This document shows positions 36,013 to 45,261 of a stretch of DNA of 64,000 nt, piece after piece (positions within the stretch are counted from its first letter, which is position 1; each line of letters begins with the position of its first letter). Under the pieces are notes generated by a model. It did not search any database and was not told the DNA's origin. It saw only the letters and a program-made list of their open reading frames with translations. The stretch spans positions 310,001-374,000 of the forward strand of contig NZ_WMIG01000002.1 of the NCBI RefSeq assembly GCF_009711205.1, read 5' to 3'. The DNA comes from Paracoccus litorisediminis. Its GTDB lineage: Bacteria > Pseudomonadota > Alphaproteobacteria > Rhodobacterales > Rhodobacteraceae. A program made the translations under genes and the position numbers.

Positions 36013-37248
36013 TCACAGCGGCCCGGTCTGCCATAGCCGGATCTTCAGCCCGCCATGGGCGACGAAAGGGCCGGGCTCAAGGAACGGCAGGCCGGTGGCG
36101 CGGGCCAGTTGCGCGTCGGTGGTGACGATGGCGACTCGCCAGCCCTTGAAGCGGCTGCGCAGGACCTCGCCCATGGCGGCGTGCAGGCCGAAAAGCGGGC
36201 CCTTGTTGCCGATCCGCGCGCCGTAGGGCGGGTTGATGATGACAAGGCCGGGCGGGCCTTCGGGCGGCTCGATATCGCCGATCGACAGGTTTCGGAACTC
36301 GGTCAGTGCGGCGACGCCGGCGCGTTCGGCGTTCTCGGTGCTCATCCGGATGGCGCCGGGGTCACGGTCGCTGCCGTAAAAGCGCGGCGCATCGGGCGCG
36401 GGCCGCGCCGGGGCGCTGCGCAGCTTTTCCCAGGCCTGCGGGTCGAAGCTGGTGAAATGTTCGAATGCGAAGCTGCGCAACCGACCGGGGCGCAGGTTTG
36501 CCGCCATCTCGGCCGCCTCGATCACGAAGGTTCCCGAGCCGCACATCGGGTCCAGCACCGGCTCGCGCCCGTCGTAGCCGCATTGGCGCAGGAACATCGC
36601 CGCCATGGTCTCGCGCATGGGGGCCTTGCCGACGGCCTGCTTATGGCCGCGCTTGTGCAGCGACTCGCCCGAGCTGTCGAGGCTGATGGTGCACAGGTCA
36701 TCCTCGATGCGGACCTTGATCGTGACCGGCGCGTCATCGGCGATGGTCGCGCCAAGGCTTTCGCGCAGGGCGGTTTCGATCCGCTGGGTGATGGCCCCGG
36801 CGTGATAGATGCGGGATTGGCGGCTGGAGGCCTCGACCCGGACGGGGATGTCGGGGCGCAGGAAGTCAGCCCAAGGGAAGCGGCGGGCGCGCTTGTCGAG
36901 CTGCGCCGGATGCATGGCGCGGAAGCTGCCGATGCGGACAAGGACGCGGGTGGCACCGCGGATTTCCAGATTGGCGCGCCAGACCTCGGGCCAGCTGCCA
37001 GTGAAGGTGACGCCGCCGGGCTGGATTTCCGGGGTGAAGCCGCGCTCCCTGACCTCGGCGGCCAAGGGTTCCTCAAGGCCGGGAGTGGCGACCAGAAAGA
37101 TCTCCATCCGCGACTGGTCAGCGGCAAGGGGCGCAGGTTCGGGCCGGTCCGGGGCGGGTTTGGGGTTCGCCTTGGCGGATGGCTTGGGGGTCTGTGCGGA
37201 CGGGCGGGGCGCGGCCTGACGGCGCGGGGATCTGGGTCGGGTCGTCAT
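36013..37248 (-). CDS. RlmL-like class I SAM RNA methyltransferase (THUMP domain)
   Basis: A 411-residue methyltransferase with a Pro/Ala/Lys-rich N-terminal tail (about 45 residues), a ferredoxin-like/THUMP RNA-binding region to about residue 200, then the UPF0020 methyltransferase domain with the MCGSGTFVIEAA and NPPYGARIG motifs. It belongs to the group of 23S rRNA guanine-N2 methyltransferases (RlmL/RlmK N-terminal half) or tRNA relatives. It ends 14 bases from the stop of the secreted protein gene, so the two are convergent. Confidence 0.88.
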   Translation of the reverse strand: MTTRPRSPRRQAAPRPSAQTPKPSAKANPKPAPDRPEPAPLAADQSRMEIFLVATPGLEEPLAAEVRERGFTPEIQPGGVTFTGSWPEVWRANLEIRGATRVLVRIGSFRAMHPAQLDKRARRFPWADFLRPDIPVRVEASSRQSRIYHAGAITQRIETALRESLGATIADDAPVTIKVRIEDDLCTISLDSSGESLHKRGHKQAVGKAPMRETMAAMFLRQCGYDGREPVLDPMCGSGTFVIEAAEMAANLRPGRLRSFAFEHFTSFDPQAWEKLRSAPARPAPDAPRFYGSDRDPGAIRMSTENAERAGVAALTEFRNLSIGDIEPPEGPPGLVIINPPYGARIGNKGPLFGLHAAMGEVLRSRFKGWRVAIVTTDAQLARATGLPFLEPGPFVAHGGLKIRLWQTGPL

Positions 37249-37414
37249 GGGTGAGCGCCTGCGAAAAAAGGGCCTGCATCATGCCCTTTGGTGGCGGCAA
37301 AGGCAATGATCCGTCATTGTCGCCAATTGGGTGACAGTATTCCCCTGCCTTCGCCATTTTCTGGAAGAATGCTGGGGGTTAGATTGTCTGCAAGCATTGG
37401 GAAAGGAGACTGTC

Positions 37415-38209
37415 ATGGCGACGAGCGATGCCCCCCTTCAGATCGGCCGGGTGGCCCTGACCGTAAACGACCTTGGCAAGGTCGGGGATTTCTATCAGCG
37501 GGTGATCGGCCTGCAACGCCTGTCGGGCGATGCCGAGCAGGTCCTGCTGGGCGTGGATGGACAGGCGCTGCTGGAACTGCGCGCCGACAAGGCCGCGCGC
37601 CATCGCCCGAATGAGGCGGGGTTGTTCCACACCGCCTTCCTTTTGCCCGACCGCGCCGCGCTGGGAAGCTGGCTGCGCCATATCGCGGCGGGCGGGATGA
37701 AGCTGGACGGGGCTTCGGACCATCTGGTCAGCGAAGCAGTTTATCTGCACGATCCCGAGGGCAACGGGATCGAGGTCTATGTCGACCGCCCCCGCGACAG
37801 CTGGACGCGGCGCGGCGACGAGGTGTTGATGGACACGGTGGCGCTGGACGTGCCCGGCCTTCTGGGCATTGGTGTCGACGGCTGGCAGACCGCGCCGAAG
37901 GGCACGGTGGTTGGCCATGTCCACCTGCAAGTCGGCGATGTGGCCGAGGCCGAGGATTTCTACATGAACAGCCTTGGTCTGGACCGCACCTCGCATCGCT
38001 TCGGGGCCAGCTTCTTCTCCAGCGGCGGCTATCACCACCATCTGGCGGGGAATATCTGGAACAGCCGCGGCGCGGGGAAACGCAGCGCGAATGCGACCGG
38101 ATTGGCGGAACTGGTGCTGGAGGCCGATCCGGGCGTGCTGGCGGGTCTGGGGGCGAACAGCTTCACCGACCCCTGGGGTACGCGGATCACGGTCGCGGCC
38201 AAGGGCTAA
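37415..38209 (+). CDS. VOC family dioxygenase, CatE-like (catechol 2,3-dioxygenase fold)
   Basis: A 264-residue two-domain protein of the vicinal oxygen chelate fold. The start at 37415 has GAAAGGAG upstream. The N-terminal module (IGRVALTVNDLGKVGDFYQ) and C-terminal module (VGHVHLQVGDVAEAEDFY, GGYHHHLAGNIW, DPWGTRI) match CatE-like proteins, with candidate metal ligands His in GHVH, His in YHHH and a C-terminal acid. Members include extradiol ring-cleaving enzymes and many of unknown substrate. It diverges from the RNA methyltransferase gene and has no catabolic neighbours. Confidence 0.85.
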   Translation: MATSDAPLQIGRVALTVNDLGKVGDFYQRVIGLQRLSGDAEQVLLGVDGQALLELRADKAARHRPNEAGLFHTAFLLPDRAALGSWLRHIAAGGMKLDGASDHLVSEAVYLHDPEGNGIEVYVDRPRDSWTRRGDEVLMDTVALDVPGLLGIGVDGWQTAPKGTVVGHVHLQVGDVAEAEDFYMNSLGLDRTSHRFGASFFSSGGYHHHLAGNIWNSRGAGKRSANATGLAELVLEADPGVLAGLGANSFTDPWGTRITVAAKG

Positions 38210-38233
38210 GGGCGCCTGGGGGCTCTGCCCCCC

Positions 38234-38294
38234 GCCTGCCCGACCCCTCAATGGGGTCGGGCAGGCGTCCCCCGGGATAATTTCACAAGAAAGA
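38234..38294. repeat. Strong hairpin and dispersed repeat between convergent genes
   Basis: A perfect 14-bp stem (GCCTGCCCGACCCC and its complement, 38234-38247 and 38253-38266, 5-base loop) is followed at 38275-38294 by a reverse-oriented copy of the TCTTTCTTG repeat. It lies between the VOC gene and the siderophore ATPase gene and may end transcription in both directions, although no U-run is visible. Confidence 0.65.
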
Positions 38295-38296
38295 AT

Positions 38297-39055
38297 TCAG
38301 ACGTGATGCAGGACCAGCGGCCGTCCCCGATGGCTGCCGACCCCAACCGGCGTGTCGTAAAGCATCGACAGCGTTTCGCTGGTCAGCACCTCATAGGGGC
38401 TGCCCTGCGCCACGATCCGGCCCTGTTTCATCGCCACGACATGATCGGCCCAAGCGGCGGCATAGTTCACCTCGTGGATGACGGTCACGACGCTTTTGCC
38501 GCCGACCCTGACCAATTCACCCAGCCGCGCCATCAGCGAGCGCGCATGGGCCATGTCGAGGTTGTTCAGCGGCTCATCCAGCAGCAGCCAGTCGGTTTCC
38601 TGCGCCACGGTCATCGCCAGATAGGCGCGCTGCGCCTGACCGCCCGAAATCTCGTCGATAAATCGGTCGGCCAGATCATCCAGCGAAAACGCCGCTAGTG
38701 CCTGATTGACAACCTCAAGGTCGCGGGGGCGCGGACGGCCCTTGTGATGGGGCCAGCGACCGAAACCGACGAGTTCACGCAGGCGCAGGCGGCTGGCGAT
38801 CGCCGTCTGCTGGCCCAGCACCGCCATCCTCAGCGCCAGTTGATCGGTGGGCGTCCGGCTTAGATCCGCACCATCCAAGGTGACGCTGCCCGATTGCAGC
38901 GGTTCCAGCCGCCCGATCAGCCGCAGCAGCGTCGACTTGCCCGCGCCATTCGGGCCGATCAGCGCGGTCAGCTTGCCCTTTGGCAGGTCGGCGCTGATGT
39001 CATGCAGGATCGCCGATTTGCCGATGCGATGCGAAAGGCCGGAGATACGGATCAT
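38297..39055 (-). CDS. Siderophore ABC transporter ATP-binding protein
   Basis: A 252-residue ATPase of the FecE/FepC/YclP group. Walker A is GPNGAGKST, the signature SGGQAQRAY, Walker B WLLLDEPL and the H-loop VIHEV. It powers uptake of a ferric siderophore through the two permeases encoded at 39052-40970. The frame stays open upstream, but the ATG at 39055 opens the canonical domain (MIRISGLSHRIGKS) and overlaps the permease stop by four bases. The adjacent catecholate biosynthesis genes make a ferric catecholate the likely substrate. Confidence 0.92.
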   Translation of the reverse strand: MIRISGLSHRIGKSAILHDISADLPKGKLTALIGPNGAGKSTLLRLIGRLEPLQSGSVTLDGADLSRTPTDQLALRMAVLGQQTAIASRLRLRELVGFGRWPHHKGRPRPRDLEVVNQALAAFSLDDLADRFIDEISGGQAQRAYLAMTVAQETDWLLLDEPLNNLDMAHARSLMARLGELVRVGGKSVVTVIHEVNYAAAWADHVVAMKQGRIVAQGSPYEVLTSETLSMLYDTPVGVGSHRGRPLVLHHV

Positions 39056-40005
39056 CGGATGCGTCCCTTGATCAGCAGAAGCAGGAAGAACAGGCCTCCG
39101 GCGAATTCGATCACCACCGAGAGGAAGGCGGCCTGACCCAGCACGCGCTCGAACACGGTCTGGCCCAGGATCAGCGTGATCGCGGCGATCATCGCCGACG
39201 CGGGCAGCAGGACCCGGTGGCACGCGCTGTGGGTCAACCCATGAGTTAGCCCAGCGACGATCAGACCAAAGAAGGTGACCGGACCGATCAGCGCCGTCGA
39301 GACCGAAACCAACAACGCGACAATTGCCAGCGCGGCAAGCACCACCCGGCGATGATGAAGTCCCAACGAGACCGCCGGATCGCGGCCCAGTCCCAGCACA
39401 TCCAGCCGTGACGCCATCAGCATTGCCGCCGCCGCGCCGATCAGCGTCAGCGCCCCCGCAGCAGGCAGCAGCGCCGCGTCGATCTTGCTGAAGCTGGCGA
39501 AGCTGGCCTGCTGGACCACTGCAAATTCATTGGGGTCCAGCACCCGCCCGACAAAGGTGTTGAGAGAGCGGAAAAGTATGCCAAGGATCACCCCGGTCAG
39601 GATCGTGCGGGGGATGTCGCGCACCCCCTGCCCCAACAGCGTGCCGAACAGGGCCGCCGCCAGCAGCACCATCACCGCGACCTCGCCGGTGAATTTCACG
39701 CCTGCGGGCAGCCCGGCGAAACCGGCAATGCCAAAGGCTGCAACCAGCAGTGTCTGCATCAGCATGTAAAGCGCATCAAAGCCCATGATCTGCGGCGTCA
39801 GCACCCGGTTCGCGGCGACCGTCTGGAACAGGATCGTCGCCATCCCGGTCGAAATCCCGACCAGCAGCAGTCCGACCAGCCGCTCGGTCCGCAGCTTCAG
39901 CACGAATGCCCGCGCCTGACCATCGGGCAGGCCCTGCAGCAGCCAGATTGCCGCTGCCAGTGCCAGCACTCCGGCCAGCACCCAAAGCACGAGCCTTTTA
40001 TTCAT
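39052..40005 (-). CDS. Siderophore ABC transporter permease
   Basis: A 317-residue FecCD-type permease with about nine membrane segments. Typical segments are GILFQTVAANRVLTPQIMGFDALY-like text near residue 70 and IGPVTFFGLIVAGLTH near residue 245. The ATG at 40005 (MNKRLVLWVL) is used rather than an upstream in-frame ATG that would overlap the preceding gene. It resembles the FatC/YclO subgroup, in which the two permeases differ. It lies 11 bases after the first permease gene. Confidence 0.9.
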   Translation of the reverse strand: MNKRLVLWVLAGVLALAAAIWLLQGLPDGQARAFVLKLRTERLVGLLLVGISTGMATILFQTVAANRVLTPQIMGFDALYMLMQTLLVAAFGIAGFAGLPAGVKFTGEVAVMVLLAAALFGTLLGQGVRDIPRTILTGVILGILFRSLNTFVGRVLDPNEFAVVQQASFASFSKIDAALLPAAGALTLIGAAAAMLMASRLDVLGLGRDPAVSLGLHHRRVVLAALAIVALLVSVSTALIGPVTFFGLIVAGLTHGLTHSACHRVLLPASAMIAAITLILGQTVFERVLGQAAFLSVVIEFAGGLFFLLLLIKGRIR

Positions 40006-40016
40006 ATGCGGGCCGC

Positions 40017-40970
40017 CTATCCATGCGCGGGCCTGCGGTAGAGCAGCCACAGGAAGATGACCGCTCCGACCACGCCAAGGATGGTGCCGACGGGGATCTC
40101 ATAGGGGAAACGGATCAGCCGCCCGATCAGGTCGCAGGTCAGCAGCAGCACCGCGCCGAACACCGCCACCACCGGGATCGAGGCGCGCAGATTGTCGCCC
40201 ATGATCCGGGCGACGATATTCGGGACGACCAGCCCGACAAAGGGGATCAGCCCGACAGTGGTGATGACCATGGCCGTCACTACCGCGACCACCGCCAGCC
40301 CCAGCCGCATCACCGCGCCCGGCGACAGGCCAAGCCCCGTGGCCACGCTGTCGCCAAGCCCGAGGATGGCGAAGCGGTCAGCGGCGAACCAAGCCAGACC
40401 CGCCGCCACGGCCGCGACCCACAGCAGCTCATACCGCCCGGCCAGCACGCCCGAGAACTCGCCCGACATCAGCCAGCCATTCACATATTGCAGCAGGTCG
40501 GTCTGCCAGCCGATGAAGGTGGCGATCGCACCGATCACCCCCGACAGCACCAGCCCCGCGATCGGCACCAGCATCACCTCGCGCATCGGCAGGCGGCGGA
40601 TGACGGCGACGAACAGCGCCGTGCCCAGCATGGCGGCAAGGCTGGCCGCCACCATCTTGACCCATAGCGGGGAGGCCGGGAACAGGATGGTGACGGCCAG
40701 CAGGCCCAATGTCGCGCTTTCGGCGGTCCCCGTGGTTTCGGGGCCGACGAAACGGTTGCGGACAAGGGCTTGCAGGACCACACCCGCCACCGCCAGCGCC
40801 GCGCCGGTCAGGATCACGGCCAGCGTCCGGGGCAGGCGCGATTCCATCAGGACCAGTGCCGCCCAAGGGTCCCGGGTTGCTTCAAGGATGCTGACGCTGG
40901 CGGCGCCGATGGTCAGGCTGGCCACGCTCAGGCCAGCCAGAACCAGCATCGCGGCTGGCAGCAGCCTCAT
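40017..40970 (-). CDS. Siderophore ABC transporter permease
   Basis: The second FecCD-type permease, 317 residues, with a hydrophobic multi-pass profile and the family segments LAVAGVVLQALVRNRFVGPE and TVGLIPFVGLVVPNIV. It resembles the FatD/YclN subgroup and should form a heterodimer with the product of 39052. It overlaps the binding-protein gene by four bases. Confidence 0.9.
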   Translation of the reverse strand: MRLLPAAMLVLAGLSVASLTIGAASVSILEATRDPWAALVLMESRLPRTLAVILTGAALAVAGVVLQALVRNRFVGPETTGTAESATLGLLAVTILFPASPLWVKMVAASLAAMLGTALFVAVIRRLPMREVMLVPIAGLVLSGVIGAIATFIGWQTDLLQYVNGWLMSGEFSGVLAGRYELLWVAAVAAGLAWFAADRFAILGLGDSVATGLGLSPGAVMRLGLAVVAVVTAMVITTVGLIPFVGLVVPNIVARIMGDNLRASIPVVAVFGAVLLLTCDLIGRLIRFPYEIPVGTILGVVGAVIFLWLLYRRPAHG

Positions 40971-41863
40971 CCCTTGGTCAGCGCTGCGGTCAACTCATCC
41001 AGCAGGGTGATGGTCGAGGTATAACCCCCGGCCGAGATATAGGCGTCAGCCGCGTCCAGATAGACGACATGGCCGGATTTCCAGGCATTGGTGCCCTCGA
41101 CCAGCGGGTTTTTCAGCACGGCCTCGGCGGATTGACCTTCTTCGCCGATGGCGGCACCGCGGTCGATGACGATCAGCCAGTCGGGATTGGCCTGAGCGAT
41201 GAATTCGTGGCTGATGGCGTCGCCGTGATTGGCGTCCTTGATCGTCTCGACTGCCTCGGGCAGGCCGGTCGCCTGATGGATCCAGCCAAAGCGCGAGGCC
41301 TTGCCATAGGCGGCCAGTTTCGGCCCGTTGGTCATGACGATCAGCGCGCTGCCCTTGTCCTTGCCGGCAGCAGTGGCGGCGGCGACCTTGGCGTCAAGGC
41401 TGGCGGTCAGCTCGGCGGCCTTGTCCTGACGGTCAAACAGCGTGCCAAAGGCGGTGATGCGGGCTTTCGCGTCGCTCAGCAGATCCTCGCCGATGGTCAT
41501 GTCGATGGCCGGGGCCACCTGCTCGACCGCGGCCTTTTGCGCGGCAGAGCGGCCGCCGACGACGATCAGATCGGGACCCAGCCCGGCCAGCGCCTCAAGG
41601 TTCGGCTCAAACAGCGTGCCGACCGGCGCGGCCTTTTCGGCCAGCGGTTGCAGGTGCTTGACGTACAGTTTTTCCGGCACGCCCGCCGCATCGACGCCAA
41701 GCGCCGTCAGCGTATCCAGCGAAGGCAGGTCATAGACCGCGACTTTTTGCGGAACGCCCTTCAGGGCCACATCGCCCTGTGCGGTCGGCACCGACAGATC
41801 GGCAGCAAAGGCCGCGGATCCAAGAGAGAATGCAAGGAAAGTCGAAAGGGCGAAGGCGCGCAT
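40967..41863 (-). CDS. Siderophore-binding periplasmic protein (FatB/YclQ-like)
   Basis: A 298-residue class III periplasmic binding protein. The ATG at 41863 opens a signal peptide (LSTFLAFSLGSAAFA, cleavage before ADL). The mature region shows the FatB/CeuE/YclQ pattern: VAVYDLPSLDTLTALGV, LEALAGLGPDLIVVGGR, and NPDWLIVIDRG. Proteins of this group bind ferric catecholates, including bis- and tris-catecholate and petrobactin-like compounds. It is the first gene of the uptake operon. No TonB-dependent outer membrane receptor lies in the window. Confidence 0.9.
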   Translation of the reverse strand: MRAFALSTFLAFSLGSAAFAADLSVPTAQGDVALKGVPQKVAVYDLPSLDTLTALGVDAAGVPEKLYVKHLQPLAEKAAPVGTLFEPNLEALAGLGPDLIVVGGRSAAQKAAVEQVAPAIDMTIGEDLLSDAKARITAFGTLFDRQDKAAELTASLDAKVAAATAAGKDKGSALIVMTNGPKLAAYGKASRFGWIHQATGLPEAVETIKDANHGDAISHEFIAQANPDWLIVIDRGAAIGEEGQSAEAVLKNPLVEGTNAWKSGHVVYLDAADAYISAGGYTSTITLLDELTAALTKG

Positions 41864-41974
41864 GTCTGGACCTCTGATGCTTCTGGCCACCGCGTGACCG
41901 CGGAGTCGCGGCTTAGCTAGCCTCTGGTCAGGATCAGGTCCAGCCAAAACAAAGTGAAACTGTCGGATTTCCGC

Positions 41975-42763
41975 CTAGGCCGCACGCCAGCGCCGATTGA
42001 CGCGGGTAAAGCGCAGGAACTGGGGCGACAGGAAACCCGGCTGGTCCATCGGCGCGACATGGCGTTCGATCAGCAGATCCGACCCGTCGAAATCCAGCAC
42101 CGCGAATTCGTTCTGAAGGTCGGTTTCGCGCGCGCAAAGCGCCGTCCCGGCCTGAATCTGCAGCATCCCGCGCCCGTCCGGCGGCAAAAACGCCCCCGCT
42201 GCCCAGATATGCAGATGCCCGCTCAGCACCAGATCGACGCCCTTCAGTTCGAACAGGGCCACCGCCTCGGGGGCACCGCGCATCAGGGCCTTGTCGATCT
42301 CGGGGCGCTGCTGAAGCGGGTGGTGGAGGGCGACAATATTGATGCAGTCAGGCTCGATCCGGTCGGTGACGCGGCGCATCTGGGCGGCGGTGATCTGGCC
42401 GCGCTGCCATGCCATCGGATCGACACTGTTCACGCCCTGCACCCGCAGCCGCCCGACATGGCCGACGGGTTCGAGATTCTCGGAAATGTCGCGGCGATAG
42501 CGCAGATAGGGCTGCATCACCCGGTCATCGAGGCGGTAAAGCGGGATGTCATGGTTGCCGGGCACGGCGAAAAGCGGCGCCTCGATCCGGCGCAGAAAGG
42601 CCGCCGCATGGGCGAATTGCGCCGAGCGGCCACGATGGGTCAGATCGCCGGTCACCACCACCAGATCGGCGCGGGCCGCATTGACCCGCTCCAACAGCGG
42701 TTCGATCAGGGCGGCGCGCTCAAGGCCGAAATGCAGATCTGACAGATGCACCAGCCGGGTCAT
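41975..42763 (-). CDS. Metallophosphoesterase
   Basis: A 262-residue calcineurin-like phosphoesterase with all metal-binding motifs: LSDLHFG, VTGDLTHRG, PGNHD, LHHPL and SGHLH. The domain resembles cyclic-nucleotide phosphodiesterase CpdA-type and related enzymes; the substrate is unknown. ATG at 42763 opens MTRLVHLSDLH and overlaps the stop of the lipid-kinase gene by four bases. The two genes form an operon inserted between the siderophore uptake and biosynthesis genes and look unrelated to them. Confidence 0.88.
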   Translation of the reverse strand: MTRLVHLSDLHFGLERAALIEPLLERVNAARADLVVVTGDLTHRGRSAQFAHAAAFLRRIEAPLFAVPGNHDIPLYRLDDRVMQPYLRYRRDISENLEPVGHVGRLRVQGVNSVDPMAWQRGQITAAQMRRVTDRIEPDCINIVALHHPLQQRPEIDKALMRGAPEAVALFELKGVDLVLSGHLHIWAAGAFLPPDGRGMLQIQAGTALCARETDLQNEFAVLDFDGSDLLIERHVAPMDQPGFLSPQFLRFTRVNRRWRAA

Positions 42764-43707
42764 TGTGCATCCCGTCCGTTGGACCCCGAGGGCACAAGGA
42801 CCGCCAAGGCATTGGGAAGGACGCGCACCGAAAACGGCGAATCCATCCACAGCTTTTCGCCATCATGGGCGACATATTCGTGGCGCGGTTCGGTTTCCAA
42901 CGTGAATTCCTCGGCGCTGATCAGGTCGAAATCCTGGTAGCGGGCGGATTTGCCAAAGGCCAGCCGCAGGGCCGAGCGGATCAGCGGCCACGGCCTGCGC
43001 GCCCGCGCCACCAGCAGTGCCAGCCGCCCCTGCCGGATGTCCTCGGCCCCGTCCAGACCGAAACTGTCCAGCTGGTAGGCACTTTTGGCGACGAAGGCGA
43101 GCGCGGTCTTGAAGCGCCGTTCGGTTCCGTTCGCGCGCACCACCAACCGGATCGGGTGGCGCAGGTTCCACATCGCCACCACCGCCGACCAATAGGCCGC
43201 GACGCGGGAACGGCCCCAGCGTTTGTAGATGTCCTCGCGCCGTTTCAGGATCTCGGGATAGGCGCCGAAACTGACATTGTTCAGAAACAGCAGCCCGTTG
43301 ATCTCGCCGACATGGATGCGGCGAAGCTGGGGGGCGTCAAGGACCGCCAGCGCCTGCTCGACCGTCTCGCCGACGCCCAGATCACGGGCGAAATAGTTGA
43401 AGGTGCCGCCGGGGATCACCACCATCGCGGCGGGACTGCCCGCAACCGCACTGGCAATGGCAGCCTGCGTGCCATCGCCGCCTGCCGCCACGATCAGGTC
43501 GAAGCCCTGACCGATCGCGTGACGGGCGATGCCGGTCAGATCGCCGCCCTTGGGGGTGCGGCGAAAGTCCAGCCGCGCCACGCGACCCTGCAAACGCTCG
43601 CGGATCTGGTCGGCGATGCTGTCCCCCGCCTTGCGCCCCGAACCCTGATTCACGATCACGCAGACATGCGCCTTGGCCAGATCGAAGGCGCTGTCGGATG
43701 GGGGCAT
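42760..43707 (-). CDS. Diacylglycerol/lipid kinase family protein
   Basis: A 315-residue member of the DAGK catalytic family (YegS/BmrU-like). The ATP-binding motif is VNQGSGRKAG near the N terminus, and the GGDGT motif is present as AAGGDGTQAAIA. A family C-terminal beta-domain follows. It phosphorylates lipids such as diacylglycerol or sphingoid bases in this family, the exact substrate being unknown. It is the first gene of the pair with the metallophosphoesterase and diverges from the isochorismate synthase gene. Confidence 0.88.
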   Translation of the reverse strand: MPPSDSAFDLAKAHVCVIVNQGSGRKAGDSIADQIRERLQGRVARLDFRRTPKGGDLTGIARHAIGQGFDLIVAAGGDGTQAAIASAVAGSPAAMVVIPGGTFNYFARDLGVGETVEQALAVLDAPQLRRIHVGEINGLLFLNNVSFGAYPEILKRREDIYKRWGRSRVAAYWSAVVAMWNLRHPIRLVVRANGTERRFKTALAFVAKSAYQLDSFGLDGAEDIRQGRLALLVARARRPWPLIRSALRLAFGKSARYQDFDLISAEEFTLETEPRHEYVAHDGEKLWMDSPFSVRVLPNALAVLVPSGSNGRDAQ

Positions 43708-44062
43708 CGGAACCTCGGGCGTTGGGACATGTCAGGGCCAACACCGCTATCCGCCGGGGGTTCCCGCCGATGGATGGGCGGGGTTCCGCCACCCCTTACA
43801 ATCCTGACGATTTTACTTGCCCTTTCAGATCGCCTCAGACATGTTCCGCGCGGGAAGCCAGCAGGGGTCATGCGCCCTCTGTTCGCCATTCGCCTGAAAC
43901 ACGGGCGAAACGGCGTATCCGCCACCCGGGAATGTCACGAGCAGGAGAGAGTTCCGCCCCGCAGACCCGGCTGGAGCCAGCCAATTTGCGACCTATTCGC
44001 CGCCCCCTGCCGTGCGCCTTTGTCGCCGCGGCAGCGCGCATTTTCATTCGATGAGATCACGC
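43708..44062. other. Divergent intergenic region upstream of the DHB operon
   Basis: A 355-base gap between the lipid-kinase gene (reverse) and the isochorismate synthase gene (forward). It has no frame with family resemblance. As it precedes an iron-acquisition operon it should contain an iron-responsive operator. I looked for a Fur, Irr or RirA-like palindrome and did not find one I could support. Confidence 0.5.
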
Positions 44063-45244
44063 ATGAACATCCGTATTACCGATGCTTCCGATGTGGCCGG
44101 ACTGACCCGAAACCCGTCCCCGGCCTTTGTCTTTCGTGGCAGGGACAATGCCTCGGGCGGGGGGGCAGCGACGCCCCTGCCGCGTGGCACCCGCCATGAT
44201 CTGGCCGAACGTATCAGCCGCGCCTTTGCCGACGCGCCGCAGGACAGCCTGATCGGTGGGGCCCTGCCCTTTGACCGTGCCGATCAGGATTGCCTGTGGC
44301 AATGCCGCGCCGAACCCGCTGCGGCCGAAGCCGTATCGACCAGGGGCCTGCCGCTGCAGGACTGGCAGATCGCGGCCCAGCCCCCTGCGTCCGATTATTC
44401 CCAATCGGTCGGTCGCGCCCTGCAGTTGATGCAGGACGAAGCCGGGCAAACCGACGCCCTGCACAAGATCGTATTGGCCCGCAGCCTGCTGGTCCGGGCC
44501 GGACATGACATCCCGGTCGACGCGCTGCTGCGCCGGTTGGGTCAGGACCCGGCGGTCACCGCGTTCCGGGTGGCGCTGCCGCCGCGGGATGGCCGTCCCG
44601 TGGTCCTGTGTGGCGCGACGCCCGAACTGCTGCTGTCGAAATCCGGCGCCGAGATCGCCTCGCATCCATTGGCCGGTTCGGCCCGGCGCGAGGTCGATCC
44701 GGCCATTGACCGATCGGCGGCCGAGGCGCTGATGGGGTCGGACAAGGATCACCGCGAACATGCCATCGTGGTCGAATACATCATGGACAGCCTGTCGCCG
44801 CTTTGCCGCGAGCTGGCGATCCCGCAGGGCACGACCCTGACCTCGACACGCAGCATGTGGCATCTGGGCACCCGGATCGAAGGGCGGCTGCGGGACATGG
44901 ATACGCCCTCGGTGGTGCTCGCGTCCCTGCTGCACCCGACCCCGGCGGTCTGCGGTCTGCCGATGGGCCGGGCCGAGTCGCTGATCCGCGAACTGGAACC
45001 CGCGCCGCGCGATTTCTATGCTGGCGCGGTCGGCTGGTGCGATGCGCAGGGCGACGGCGCGTGGCATGTCGCCATCCGCTGCGCCGAGATCTGCGGCGCC
45101 GAGGCACGGCTTTACGCCGGGGCCGGGATCGTGCCCGGCTCGGACCCCTTGGCCGAAGCCCATGAGACCGGCGCGAAATTCGGCGCCTTCCTTGCCGCCC
45201 TTGGCCTGCCCGCGGATGCCGGGCTGGCCGGACTGATCCAATAA
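44063..45244 (+). CDS. Isochorismate synthase for 2,3-dihydroxybenzoate
   Basis: Converts chorismate to isochorismate, the first step of DHB synthesis. The 393-residue length matches EntC/DhbC. Conserved segments of the chorismate-binding fold are present: HKIVLARSLLVRAG, LLSKSGAEIASHPLAGSARR, SDKDHREHAIVVEYI and HPTPAVCGLPMGRAE. The ATG at 44063 was chosen on the shorter, family-like N terminus; an in-frame ATG also occurs at 44051. It is the first of three co-directional genes followed by isochorismatase and the DHB dehydrogenase. Confidence 0.92.
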   Translation: MNIRITDASDVAGLTRNPSPAFVFRGRDNASGGGAATPLPRGTRHDLAERISRAFADAPQDSLIGGALPFDRADQDCLWQCRAEPAAAEAVSTRGLPLQDWQIAAQPPASDYSQSVGRALQLMQDEAGQTDALHKIVLARSLLVRAGHDIPVDALLRRLGQDPAVTAFRVALPPRDGRPVVLCGATPELLLSKSGAEIASHPLAGSARREVDPAIDRSAAEALMGSDKDHREHAIVVEYIMDSLSPLCRELAIPQGTTLTSTRSMWHLGTRIEGRLRDMDTPSVVLASLLHPTPAVCGLPMGRAESLIRELEPAPRDFYAGAVGWCDAQGDGAWHVAIRCAEICGAEARLYAGAGIVPGSDPLAEAHETGAKFGAFLAALGLPADAGLAGLIQ

Positions 45245-45261
45245 CGCGAAAGACCCCGACC

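Noticed and set aside
43708..44062. Fur, Irr or RirA binding site upstream of the isochorismate synthase gene
   Set aside because: No palindrome matching a known iron-regulator box could be read with confidence, so none is annotated.
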